From Amycolatopsis sp. DSM 110486 (GTDB lineage Bacteria; Actinomycetota; Actinomycetes; Mycobacteriales; Pseudonocardiaceae): a stretch of DNA of 64,000 nt. This document shows positions 46,189-53,953 of this stretch, one piece after another. The DNA is taken from NCBI RefSeq assembly GCF_019468465.1, contig NZ_CP080519.1, positions 10,654,501 to 10,718,500 on the forward strand. The letters run 5' to 3'. Made by a program: the position numbers and the translations under genes. Under the pieces are notes generated by a model. It was not told the origin of the DNA and did not search any database. It saw only the letters and a program-made list of their open reading frames with translations. How positions within the stretch are numbered: the first letter of the stretch is position 1; every line of letters starts with the position of its first letter.

Positions 46189-47061
46189 ATGTCCGACCAC
46201 TCGGCAGCCCCCGCATCGGACACAGCCGACACAGCCGACCGCCACGCCCACGCCGAGCTGCAGCTCGGCACGGCCGGCGTCGCGTACCGCACGGTCGCCG
46301 GCGGCGAGGCGGCCGCGGCGAACCTCGCCTGGTGGGACGCCGACGCCGACGACTACCAGGCCACCCACGGCGAGTTCCTGGGCGACGCCGACTTCGTCTG
46401 GTGCCCGGAGGGCGTGCGCGAGGAGGACGTGCGGCTGCTCGGCGACGTCCGCGGCCGGCGGGTGCTGGAGGTCGGCTGCGGCCAGGCAGCGTGCTCGCGC
46501 TGGCTCTCCTCGGCGGGAGCCGACGCCGTGGCGACCGACCTGTCCGGCGGGATGCTGCGCCACGCGCACGAGGGCAACGAGCGCACCGGCGTCACGGTGC
46601 CCCTGGTCCAGGCCAACGCCGAGTACCTGCCGTTCGCCTCGGGCAGCTTCGACGCCGCGTGCTCCGCGTTCGGCGCGCTGCCGTTCGTGCCCTCGCTCGC
46701 GACGGTGTTCGCCGAGGTGCACCGCGTGCTGCGCCCGGGTTCGCCGTGGGTGTTCTCGGTGACCCACCCGATGCGGTGGATCTTCCCCGACGACCCGGGC
46801 CCGCTGGGGCTCACCGTCACGCAGCCGTACTTCGACCGCACGCCGTACGTGGAGGTCGACGACGACGGCGAGGCCACCTACGTCGAGTACCACCGCACGC
46901 TCGGCGACTACGTGCGCGCGCTGGCCGCCGGCGGCTTCGCGCTCGAGGACCTGCTGGAGCCCGAGTGGCCCGAGGGCCACACGCGCACGTGGGGCCAGTG
47001 GAGCCCGCTGCGCGGCAAGCTCTTCCCCGGCACGGCGATCTTCCGCACGCGCCGCTCCTGA
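46189..47061 (+). CDS. Class I SAM-dependent methyltransferase
   Basis: A 290-residue methyltransferase. Motif I VRGRRVLEVGCGQAACSRWL is near residue 88; motif II ADAVATDLSGGML, and the post-motif EYLPFASGSFDAACSAFGALPFV are present. The protein starts with an Asp/Ala-rich stretch and NLAWWDADADDYQATHGEFLGD, a segment that recurs in actinobacterial homologues of this kind. GGAAGGA precedes ATG 46189. It is divergent from rpsA and shares the intergenic region. Substrate unknown. Confidence 0.88.
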   Translation: MSDHSAAPASDTADTADRHAHAELQLGTAGVAYRTVAGGEAAAANLAWWDADADDYQATHGEFLGDADFVWCPEGVREEDVRLLGDVRGRRVLEVGCGQAACSRWLSSAGADAVATDLSGGMLRHAHEGNERTGVTVPLVQANAEYLPFASGSFDAACSAFGALPFVPSLATVFAEVHRVLRPGSPWVFSVTHPMRWIFPDDPGPLGLTVTQPYFDRTPYVEVDDDGEATYVEYHRTLGDYVRALAAGGFALEDLLEPEWPEGHTRTWGQWSPLRGKLFPGTAIFRTRRS

Positions 47062-47066
47062 GCGGC

Positions 47067-47072
47067 TACGCT
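47067..47072 (+). promoter_or_regulatory. -10 box of leaderless GNAT promoter
   Basis: TACGCT followed by eight bases and GTG 47081; the methyltransferase stop is only six bases before it. Confidence 0.4.
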
Positions 47073-47080
47073 GCGCTTTC

Positions 47081-48004
47081 GTGGCCACCACCGAACCCGC
47101 GGCGCGGTTCGCCGCGCTCGACCCGCTGCTGCCGCCGCCCGCGCCGTCGATCAGCGACGCCGCCGGCGAGCGGGTCGGCGCGGTGACGGGGGCGGGCGCG
47201 CGCGTGTCCGGGGTCGTGCAGCGCCACCGCCACGGCCCCGGCGACACTCCCCTGCTGTGGTCGGCCGCGCAGGTGTGGCAGCTGTTCCCCGACCCGGACA
47301 CCGCCGGCACCGAGGGGTTCGACCTCCTGCTGGGCGAGCTGCGGTCCCTCGTGGACACCGAGCCGGCCGAAGCCGACTCCGCGTGCGTCGTGAACTGGCC
47401 GAGCCGCGACGCGGAGGCGATCCGGGCGTTCCTCGACCACGGGCTCGCCCCGATGTCCGCGCTCGCCGTGCGGACGGACCCGCCGCCGGCCGCGCCGGAT
47501 GCCGCCGGCACCGACGGGATCGCCGTGCGCCCGGCCGGGCCGGCCGACTTCGACACCGTGCTCCGGCTGTGCGCGGCCACGTTCGACTACACCGGGCTGG
47601 TGGCGCACCGCCGTCGCGACCAGACGGCGGAATTGCTGGCGCCCGCGCTGCGCCGCGCGCTCGACGAACCGGCCACCTGGCTCGCGGAAGCCGGCGGCCG
47701 TCCGGTGGCGCTCGCCCAGTGCGCGTGGGTGGACTCGGCTCCCGGCACCGAGGCTGCCGAGCTCCTGCCGCCGGGGCTGTGGGCGTACGTGAACAACGTC
47801 GTGACCGCGCCCGGCCACCGCGGCGGCGGGATCGGGCGCGTCCTCATGGACCGAGTGCACCGCGAGCTGCTGCGTTCCGGCACGGTCGGCGCGTACCTCT
47901 ACTACAACCCGATGAACCCCCTGTCCTCGGTGTTCTGGCACCGGCAGGGCTATCGTCCACTGTGGACGTCGTGGGAAGCCCACCCGGCGACCGCGCTGCG
48001 CTGA
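47081..48004 (+). CDS. GNAT family N-acetyltransferase
   Basis: A 307-residue protein of two GNAT-like halves. The N-terminal half (about 1-140) lacks a clear acetyl-CoA motif; the C-terminal half has IAVRPAGPADFDTVLRLC and motif A VVTAPGHRGGGIGRVLMDRVH, then YNPMNPLSSVFWHRQGYRP. A duplicated fold with one degenerate copy is common in this class. GTG 47081 follows a TACGCT box. Substrate unknown. Confidence 0.85.
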   Translation: MATTEPAARFAALDPLLPPPAPSISDAAGERVGAVTGAGARVSGVVQRHRHGPGDTPLLWSAAQVWQLFPDPDTAGTEGFDLLLGELRSLVDTEPAEADSACVVNWPSRDAEAIRAFLDHGLAPMSALAVRTDPPPAAPDAAGTDGIAVRPAGPADFDTVLRLCAATFDYTGLVAHRRRDQTAELLAPALRRALDEPATWLAEAGGRPVALAQCAWVDSAPGTEAAELLPPGLWAYVNNVVTAPGHRGGGIGRVLMDRVHRELLRSGTVGAYLYYNPMNPLSSVFWHRQGYRPLWTSWEAHPATALR

Positions 48005-48061
48005 CCAGGACCGCTCACCGGGACACCGCCACCCCGGTCGTGTGACGTGCGGCCACCCGCC

Positions 48062-48128
48062 TTGCCGCCCGTTGATCATGTGCGCTAGGTTTTTGCACTG
48101 ACCGGTCAGTTCAAAAGTCCGGTCAGTG
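48062..48128 (+). promoter_or_regulatory. Promoter and TetR operators of the YhgE/Pip operon
   Basis: TTGCCG (48062) and TAGGTT (48086-48091) are 18 bases apart. ACTGACCGGTCAGT at 48097-48110 is a perfect 14-base palindrome at the expected transcript start. A second, degenerate copy with the same right half (CCGGTCAGTG, 48119-48128) has its centre 17 bases downstream. Binding of a TetR dimer here would block transcription; the TetR gene is last in the operon. Confidence 0.8.
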
Positions 48129-48147
48129 GAGAAATTGGAGTGTCCCC

Positions 48148-48879
48148 GTGCAGGTACGAGCCGACCGGGTGTCCCTGGAGGGCCCCCACGGCACACTGTT
48201 GCCACCCACCTCGCTGACCGTCGAGGACGGCTACGTGACGCTGGTCCACGGCGAGCCCGGCGTCGGGATCACCGCGCTCGGCCTCGCGCTGGCCGGCCGC
48301 GTCAAGCCGAGCACCGGCACGGTCACCGCCGACGTCCCCGGCCTGCTGCGCGACCTCGTCGCCGTGGTCGACGCCCCGGGCGTGAGCGAGCCCGACGAGG
48401 CGCTGCCGCTGCGCGTGGTCGCCGGCGAGGAGCTCGCCCTGGCGCACCGGCCCGCAGGCAAGGAGGACGTGGCGCGCTGGCTCACCGAGCACGACGCCGC
48501 CCCCTTCGCCGGCACCCGCTTCGAGAACCTCGAGCCCGCGCTGCGCACCCGGCTGCTCGCCGAGCTGGCCGCGGAGCGCACCGGCGTGCGCGTGCTCGTG
48601 CTCGACACCCCCGACCGGCACACGAGCCTCGTCGAGACGTGGACCGCGGTCGCCGAGGAGCACGCGAAGCGCGGCCTCGCCGTCGCCGTGCTCACCGCGA
48701 CGACACCCGCGTCCGCCCTCCCGTACCCCCCGGCGCGCATCGGGTCGACCGACCAGCCCGGGCCGGTGCGCCTGCTCCCCCGCATCGAGGAGCCCACCGG
48801 CGAAAAGCCCGCTGCCGAAGAGCCCGTCGTCGAAAAGCCCGCCGCTGCAAACGTCAGCGCTGAAGGAGAACCGGCATGA
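48148..48879 (+). CDS. Degenerate ABC-ATPase-like protein of YhgE/Pip operon
   Basis: A 243-residue protein. The N-terminal part resembles an ABC ATPase, but the Walker A position reads HGEPGVGITALGLALAGRV, with Ile where the catalytic Lys belongs, and no LSGGQ signature is seen; VRVLVLDTPDRHTS resembles Walker B without the Glu. The tail is a Pro/Glu/Lys-rich repeat (EKPAAEEPVVEKP). It may bind nucleotide weakly or act as a regulatory subunit. I recall related proteins next to YhgE/Pip genes in actinobacteria that also lack the Lys. GTG 48148 follows TTGGAG; its end overlaps the next gene. Confidence 0.7.
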   Translation: MQVRADRVSLEGPHGTLLPPTSLTVEDGYVTLVHGEPGVGITALGLALAGRVKPSTGTVTADVPGLLRDLVAVVDAPGVSEPDEALPLRVVAGEELALAHRPAGKEDVARWLTEHDAAPFAGTRFENLEPALRTRLLAELAAERTGVRVLVLDTPDRHTSLVETWTAVAEEHAKRGLAVAVLTATTPASALPYPPARIGSTDQPGPVRLLPRIEEPTGEKPAAEEPVVEKPAAANVSAEGEPA

Positions 48880-50801
48880 CCGCCCCCGACAAGCGCGCCG
48901 GCGGCCTGAACGCCTTCCGCATCGCCCTCAACGAACTGCGCCGGCTCTCGGCCGGCACGCTGCCGAAGCTGGCGATGGCCGCGCTCGTGCTGGTTCCGCT
49001 GCTCTACGCGTCCTTCTACCTGTACGCGAACTACGACCCGTACGGCCGCCTCGACAAGCTGCCCGCCGCCGTGTTCACCAGCGACGCCGGTGCGAAGGAC
49101 TCGACGGGTGCCACGCGCAACGTCGGGCGTGAGGTGACCGACGAACTCGCGAAGTCCGGCACCTTCCAGTGGCACGAAGTGTCCGAAAAGGACGCCCGCG
49201 ACGGCGTGCGCGACGACAAGTACTCCTTCGCCATCGGCATCCCGCGCGACTTCTCCACCGCGCTGCTGTCGTCGGGCAACTTCACGCCCCAGCAGGCCAC
49301 GATCACGCTGACCACCAACGACGCCAACAACTACCTCGCGGGCACCATCGCGAAGCAGGTGGCCGACCAGGTGCGCAAGACCATCGCCGAGAAGGTGGGC
49401 GGCGAGGCGGCCGACCGGTTCCTCGTGGGCTTCTCCACGATCTACGGCAAGATCTCCGACGCCGCCAACGGCGCGAAGCAGCTCGCCGACGGCGCCGCGC
49501 AGCTGCAGACCGGCCAGCACCAGCTCGCCGACGGGGCGAGCCAGCTCGCCACCGGCTCCGGCACGCTCGCGACCGGGCTGAACACGCTGAAGACGAGTAC
49601 CGCGCAGCTGCCGAGCCAGACCCAGCAGCTCGCGACCGGTGCCGGCCAGGTCGCCGACGGCAACCAGCAGGTGGCCGACGCCGCCTCGCTCGCCGCGTCC
49701 GCGTCGGCCGACATCCAGGGCAAGCTCGACGGCTACCGGACCCGGCTCGACACCGACCTGCACAACGCGGGCCTGTCCGACACCCAGGTCAACGGCATCC
49801 TGGCTCAGCTCGACCAGCTGCGCTCGCCCGTCGACCAGGCGAACACCAAGATCCAGTCGGCCAACGGCGACCTCGCCAAGCTGGCGAGCGGTGCCCGTCA
49901 AGTGTCGGACGGCGCGCACCAGCTCGCCTCGGCCACGCCGCAGCTGACCAGCGGGATCGCGCAGGCGTCCGACGGCGCCAACCAGCTACGGGACGGCGCG
50001 GCGAAGCTCGACGACGGGGAGAAGACCGCCGTCACGGGCACCGACCAGCTCGCGAGCGGCGCGAACCAGCTGCGCGACGGGCTGTCCTCGGGCCTGTCGC
50101 AGATCCCGAACCCGGACGACCCGACGCGCACCGCCACGGCGAACACCATCGCCGACCCGGTCGCGGTCACGGCCAACGGCGTCGCCTCCGCGGGCACGTA
50201 CGGCGCGGGCTTGGCCCCGTTCTTCATCTCGCTGGCCACGTGGATCGGCGCGTTCGTGCTGTTCCTGCTCATCCGCCCGCTGTCCACGCGGGCGCTCACC
50301 GCGGGCGCCGCGCCGCTGCGGGTGGCGCTCGGCGGCTGGCTGTCGTCGGCCGTGCTCGGCATCGCGCAGGTGATCGTGCTGTTCGCCGCGGTGACGTGGC
50401 TGGTCGGCATCCACATCGCGCACCCGTTGGGCGCGATCGGGTTCGCGATCCTCGTCTCGCTGGCGTTCACGTCGGTGGTGCACGCGCTCAACGCGTTCTT
50501 CGGCGCCGTCGGCAAGTTCCTCGGGCTGGTGCTGCTGGTGCTGCAACTGGTGAGCGCGGGCGGCACGTTCCCGTGGCAGACGATCCCCGACGCGCTCTAC
50601 CCGCTGCACGTCGTGCTGCCGATGGGCTACGCCATCGACGGCTTCAGGCACCTGCTCTACTCCGGCGCGTCGCTGCAGATCCTCGGTGACGTCGGGGTGC
50701 TGCTGGCCTACCTCGTCGGCGGGATCGTGCTGTCGACGCTGGCGGCCCGCAAGCACCGGGTCTGGACGGTGTCGGCGCTCAAACCCGAGCTCAGCCTGTG
50801 A
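48876..50801 (+). CDS. YhgE/Pip family membrane protein
   Basis: A 641-residue protein. One helix (about residues 26-46, MAALVLVPLLYASFYLYANY) is followed by an extracytoplasmic domain (to about 430) with repeated QLADGA, QLATGS, QLRDGA units that form long coiled-coil helices, then about five C-terminal helices of ABC-2 permease type. This is the phage-infection-protein/YhgE architecture; relatives include exported-protein or drug-transport components. It overlaps the ATPase-like gene (four bases) and the TetR gene (GTGA). Confidence 0.92.
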   Translation: MTAPDKRAGGLNAFRIALNELRRLSAGTLPKLAMAALVLVPLLYASFYLYANYDPYGRLDKLPAAVFTSDAGAKDSTGATRNVGREVTDELAKSGTFQWHEVSEKDARDGVRDDKYSFAIGIPRDFSTALLSSGNFTPQQATITLTTNDANNYLAGTIAKQVADQVRKTIAEKVGGEAADRFLVGFSTIYGKISDAANGAKQLADGAAQLQTGQHQLADGASQLATGSGTLATGLNTLKTSTAQLPSQTQQLATGAGQVADGNQQVADAASLAASASADIQGKLDGYRTRLDTDLHNAGLSDTQVNGILAQLDQLRSPVDQANTKIQSANGDLAKLASGARQVSDGAHQLASATPQLTSGIAQASDGANQLRDGAAKLDDGEKTAVTGTDQLASGANQLRDGLSSGLSQIPNPDDPTRTATANTIADPVAVTANGVASAGTYGAGLAPFFISLATWIGAFVLFLLIRPLSTRALTAGAAPLRVALGGWLSSAVLGIAQVIVLFAAVTWLVGIHIAHPLGAIGFAILVSLAFTSVVHALNAFFGAVGKFLGLVLLVLQLVSAGGTFPWQTIPDALYPLHVVLPMGYAIDGFRHLLYSGASLQILGDVGVLLAYLVGGIVLSTLAARKHRVWTVSALKPELSL

Positions 50802-51370
50802 GGGAGACGACCAAGCGGAAGCTCTTCGAGGCGACCCTGCGGCTTTCGGCCAGCAGGGGCCTCGTGGGGCTGACGGTGGACGAGATCGCGACCGAGGCCG
50901 GCGTCGCCAAGGGCACGGTGTACTACAACTTCGGGTCCAAGGACGGGCTGGTCGACAGCCTGCTCCGTTTCGGCGTCGACCTGCTGGCCGGGCGCCTGCG
51001 CGCGGCTGTGACCGACGGCGAGCCGCTCGACGTCATCGAAGCGCAGGTCGACACGACGCTGCAGTTCATCGCCGAGTACCCGGGGTTCTCGCAGATCGTG
51101 GTGAGCGAGCTGTGGCGCACGCCGGGCCAGTGGCACGACACGCTGGCGCTGCTGCGCGAAGAGATCATCTCGATCGTGAAGGGGCAGCTGCACCGCCTCG
51201 ACGAGGCCGGCCGGCTGCCCGCGGGCGTCGCCATCGAGACCGCGGCGGCTGGCCTGTTCGGGACGATGCTGGTCGTCGCGCTCGACTGGCAGGTCTTCCA
51301 GCCCGCCCGCACCCGGGCCGACGTGCGCGACTCGGTGATGGTGCTGATCCGGGGCCTCGGCCGCGGCTGA
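50798..51370 (+). CDS. TetR family regulator of the YhgE/Pip operon
   Basis: A 190-residue TetR protein. The helix-turn-helix is LTVDEIATEAGVAKGTVYYNFGSKDGLVDSLL (about residues 22-52). GTG 50798 overlaps the YhgE/Pip stop, so it is co-translated and most likely represses the operon through the palindrome at 48097. The ligand domain is TetR_C-type helices with a Trp-rich segment VSELWRTPGQWHDTL. Inducer unknown. Confidence 0.9.
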   Translation: MRETTKRKLFEATLRLSASRGLVGLTVDEIATEAGVAKGTVYYNFGSKDGLVDSLLRFGVDLLAGRLRAAVTDGEPLDVIEAQVDTTLQFIAEYPGFSQIVVSELWRTPGQWHDTLALLREEIISIVKGQLHRLDEAGRLPAGVAIETAAAGLFGTMLVVALDWQVFQPARTRADVRDSVMVLIRGLGRG

Positions 51371-51399
51371 GACCCCGGACTGTTCTTTCGCGCGCCGGG

Positions 51400-51492
51400 T
51401 CAGCCGCAGTTGGCGCAGCAGCCGCAGCCCTTGCCGGTGCACGCGGCGCAGCAGCCGTGGCGCATGACGAACTTGAAGAGCCGCTTGATCAT
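51400..51492 (-). CDS. 30-residue cysteine-rich peptide
   Basis: A short gene on the minus strand between two genes of the other strand. ATG 51492 has GGAGG eight bases upstream, an excellent ribosome site. The product has a basic amphipathic start (MIKRLFKFVMRH) and then seven Cys in 16 residues (positions 14, 15, 18, 23, 25, 26, 29) with Gly between, including a CxxC and a CxCCxxC. It could bind a metal or an iron-sulfur cluster, or be exported and cross-linked. It is too short for most gene finders. Confidence 0.65.
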   Translation of the reverse strand: MIKRLFKFVMRHGCCAACTGKGCGCCANCG

Positions 51493-51620
51493 CTCTCGGT
51501 CCTCCGCTATCGATCGACACCTGCGCATGTCACGCTAAGTGAGGCGGCCGTGACGCGGGTACCGCTGACCGGGCGGGTGACCCGGGTGAATCACCTCACG
51601 GAGGCGGCCGGCGCGCCCGC

Positions 51621-51626
51621 TAAGCT
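51621..51626 (+). promoter_or_regulatory. -10 box of leaderless DUF72 promoter
   Basis: TAAGCT followed by seven bases and GTG 51634; no ribosome site is present. Confidence 0.5.
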
Positions 51627-51633
51627 CGCCCGC

Positions 51634-52485
51634 GTGAAACTCCACGTCGGCTGCGCGATGTGGACGCACGCGCCCTGGCAGCGCCGGCTCCTGCCGCACC
51701 CCCTGGCACCCCGCGAGCGCCTCCGCGCGTACGCGACGTGGTGCAACGCGGTCGAGGGCAACACGACGTTCTACGCCACGCCGTCCCGCACCACGGTCGA
51801 GACCTGGGCCGAGCAGACGTCCGCCGATTTCCGCTTCGTGCTCAAGCTGCCGAAGCCGATCACGCACGAACGCGGTCTCGGCGACGTCGACGCGGTACTG
51901 GCCACGTTCCTCGCGGCGATCGAGCCACTGGGCGAGCGCGCCCACACGCTGTGGATCCAGCTCCCGCCGTCGTTCTCGCCGGAGGCCCTCGGCGCCCTCG
52001 CGGGTTTCCTGCGGCGCTTGCCCCGCGAGTACCGCTACGCCGTCGAGGTCCGCGACCGCGCCTTCTTCGAAGACGCGCGCGCCGCCCAGGCCCTGGAACG
52101 CGTCCTCGCCGGCGCCGGCGCCGAGTGGATCACCTTCGACACCACTGTGTTGTTCTCCCAGCCGCCGACATCCGAAGCCGAGCAGGAGGCGTGGCTCAAG
52201 AAGCCCCGCATGCCCCGGCGGATCCGCGCCCTGACCGCCGACCCCGTCGTCCGCTACATCGGCCGCGACGACCCCGATGAGACGGCCGCCGGCTGGCGCC
52301 CCTGGGCCGACGCCGTGGTGCACTGGCTGCGCGAAGGCCGCTCACCCACGGTCTTCCTCCACACCCCGGACAACGCCGACGCGCTGCTTCTGGCCCGCCG
52401 CTTCCACGACGAGGTGCGGGCGCGCGTTCCCGAACTGGCGCCCCTCGCCGAGCCGATGCCGGTGGGACCACCGACGCTGTTCTGA
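51634..52485 (+). CDS. DUF72 family protein
   Basis: A 283-residue TIM-barrel-like DUF72 protein. The start KLHVGCAMWTHAPWQ and NAVEGNTTFYATPSRTTVETWAEQTSADFRFVLKLPKPITHE are the family hallmark (usually G-T-S-G-W and N-x-x-E-x-N-x-T-F-Y). LWIQLPPSF and the late FLHTPDNADA segment complete the domain. GTG 51634 follows a TAAGCT box, suggesting a leaderless transcript. Function of the family is unknown; the fold suggests a hydrolase. Confidence 0.85.
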   Translation: MKLHVGCAMWTHAPWQRRLLPHPLAPRERLRAYATWCNAVEGNTTFYATPSRTTVETWAEQTSADFRFVLKLPKPITHERGLGDVDAVLATFLAAIEPLGERAHTLWIQLPPSFSPEALGALAGFLRRLPREYRYAVEVRDRAFFEDARAAQALERVLAGAGAEWITFDTTVLFSQPPTSEAEQEAWLKKPRMPRRIRALTADPVVRYIGRDDPDETAAGWRPWADAVVHWLREGRSPTVFLHTPDNADALLLARRFHDEVRARVPELAPLAEPMPVGPPTLF

Positions 52486-52647
52486 GCCGGACTGTCCACA
52501 CAGGATCTGCGGCCTCACGCACGCCGGCGCCATTTGAGCTTGATCTCGAGCTGCATTTCCACGCCGGTCTTAGCGAGCCCGTCGTCCAAGCCCGGCGAAC
52601 CCGATGCGGCCCGCTGCGGGAAAGCGGACCACCCCGGACCAGCGCAC

Positions 52648-53145
52648 TCACCCGTTCGGCGCCGTCGGCAACACTTCCTCCGCCGTCAGTGGTCCGGACC
52701 TTCCCCGGCCTTCGGCGACGGACCGGAGCTCGCGGGCGAGGCGTTCCGCGGCGGGGCCGAAGAAAGCGCTGTCGAACGCGGTTGCGATGGCCGCGGCGTC
52801 GGCTGCCAGGTCGCGGCCCGAGCGGGTGAGGGAGACGCGGACGGCGCGGGCGTCGCGTTCGTGGGCGGTGCGGGTGAGCAGGCCGCGGACTTCCAGCGCC
52901 CGCAGGACTTTCGACGTCATCATGCGGTCGGCACCGGCGTGTTCGGCGACCTCCTGCTGGGTGGCCGGGCCGGCGGTGCGCTCGAGGCGGGCGGCCACGG
53001 ACAGCAGGAGGAACTGCGTGGGCGTGAGGCCCAGCGGGCGCAGGCGGACGTCGAGCGCGGCGCGCCAGGCCAGGGCCGCCTGGTGGAGCCAGAAGCCGGC
53101 ACCGGAAGCGGCGCCGTTCTCCGTGAGATCGGAGATCTCGTACAT
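52648..53145 (-). CDS. MarR family transcriptional regulator
   Basis: A 165-residue winged-helix regulator. TPTQFLLLSVAARLE, TQQEVAEHAGADRMMTSKVLRALEVRGLLTR and the wing ERDARAVRVSLTRSGRDL are typical. GGGGAG precedes ATG 53145 (GTG 53148 is also possible). The 162 bases between the DUF72 stop and this gene hold nothing recognisable. It runs in the same direction as the EF-hand gene upstream, 58 bases apart; targets are unknown. Confidence 0.88.
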   Translation of the reverse strand: MYEISDLTENGAASGAGFWLHQAALAWRAALDVRLRPLGLTPTQFLLLSVAARLERTAGPATQQEVAEHAGADRMMTSKVLRALEVRGLLTRTAHERDARAVRVSLTRSGRDLAADAAAIATAFDSAFFGPAAERLARELRSVAEGRGRSGPLTAEEVLPTAPNG

Positions 53146-53203
53146 CACGTCTCCCCGTCCGCGTGCCGCGGCCGCCGGATGTGCGGCCGCGGCGCGCGGG
53201 TCG

Positions 53204-53758
53204 TCAGCGGACGCCCACGGGCAGGTCGAACCGGCCGAACACCCAGGTGCCCGGGGCGTCGGCGTTGTCGCCGGCCCAGAACTCCAGCCAGTGCTCGGTG
53301 AACTCGTCGGCCGTGAGGTAGCCGTCGCCGTTGAGGTCCAGCACCGGGAAGACCGTGTCGGTGTCGGTGGCCGTGCCGTTCCAGGTCTCGATGAGCCGGC
53401 GGTACTCCTCGCGCGAGATGCGCTCGTCGCCGTTCTCGTCGATGGCCTCGAACATCGCGGCCGCCGTGCCGCTCACCGAGTCGGGCATGTCCCCCAACTG
53501 GTCCACCACGAGCAGGACCTCGTCGAGCGTCACCTTCTCGTCGCGGTCGATGTCGGACGCGGCAAGCAGCGTGGTCCACCAGCCCATCATGATCTCGCTC
53601 AGGCGCGCCGCCTGGGGCGAGCCGGGAGCGAGGCCGCGCGCCTTCGTCCAACGGTCGGTGAGCGCCTGGAAGTCGGCCTCGGTGAGGAATCCGTCGCCGT
53701 CGACGTCCATCGCCCCGAACACCGTGGAGATCTTGCGTCTCTGCAGTTCACTCGCCAT
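53204..53758 (-). CDS. EF-hand calcium-binding protein (calerythrin-like)
   Basis: A 184-residue soluble protein with four EF-hand loops: DVDGDGFLTEAD, DIDRDEKVTLDE, DENGDERISREE and DLNGDGYLTADE. Ligand positions 1, 3, 5 and 12 are acidic or Asn in loops 1, 3 and 4; loop 2 has Glu at position 5 followed by Lys and may be weak. Actinobacterial calerythrin-type proteins of this size act as calcium buffers or sensors. ATG 53758; its upstream region (to 53900) contains no other gene. Confidence 0.92.
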   Translation of the reverse strand: MASELQRRKISTVFGAMDVDGDGFLTEADFQALTDRWTKARGLAPGSPQAARLSEIMMGWWTTLLAASDIDRDEKVTLDEVLLVVDQLGDMPDSVSGTAAAMFEAIDENGDERISREEYRRLIETWNGTATDTDTVFPVLDLNGDGYLTADEFTEHWLEFWAGDNADAPGTWVFGRFDLPVGVR

Positions 53759-53903
53759 CGTTCGCCGTCCTTTCTCCGATCCCCCTTGGCCGGGGACCCC
53801 GTGGGCGAAGCTCAGCGTTGTCGCGACTCAAGATCACCTGCACCGGCACCCGGGTTCTCCCCCTGCCCGACCCGGTGATTTCGTTAGTGACGCGAAGTAA
53901 CCG

Positions 53904-53937
53904 AAAAGGCTCCTTCCCCGCGGGGAAGGAGCCTTTC
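53904..53937. terminator. polA: Perfect palindromic terminator beyond polA
   Basis: AAAGGCTCCTTCCCCG and its complement form an unbroken 32-base palindrome at 53905-53936, 17 bases after the polA stop. On the minus strand it ends in TTTT. It terminates polA and may also insulate the EF-hand gene's promoter. Confidence 0.85.
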
Positions 53938-53953
53938 TGGTCCGTTCGGAGTT

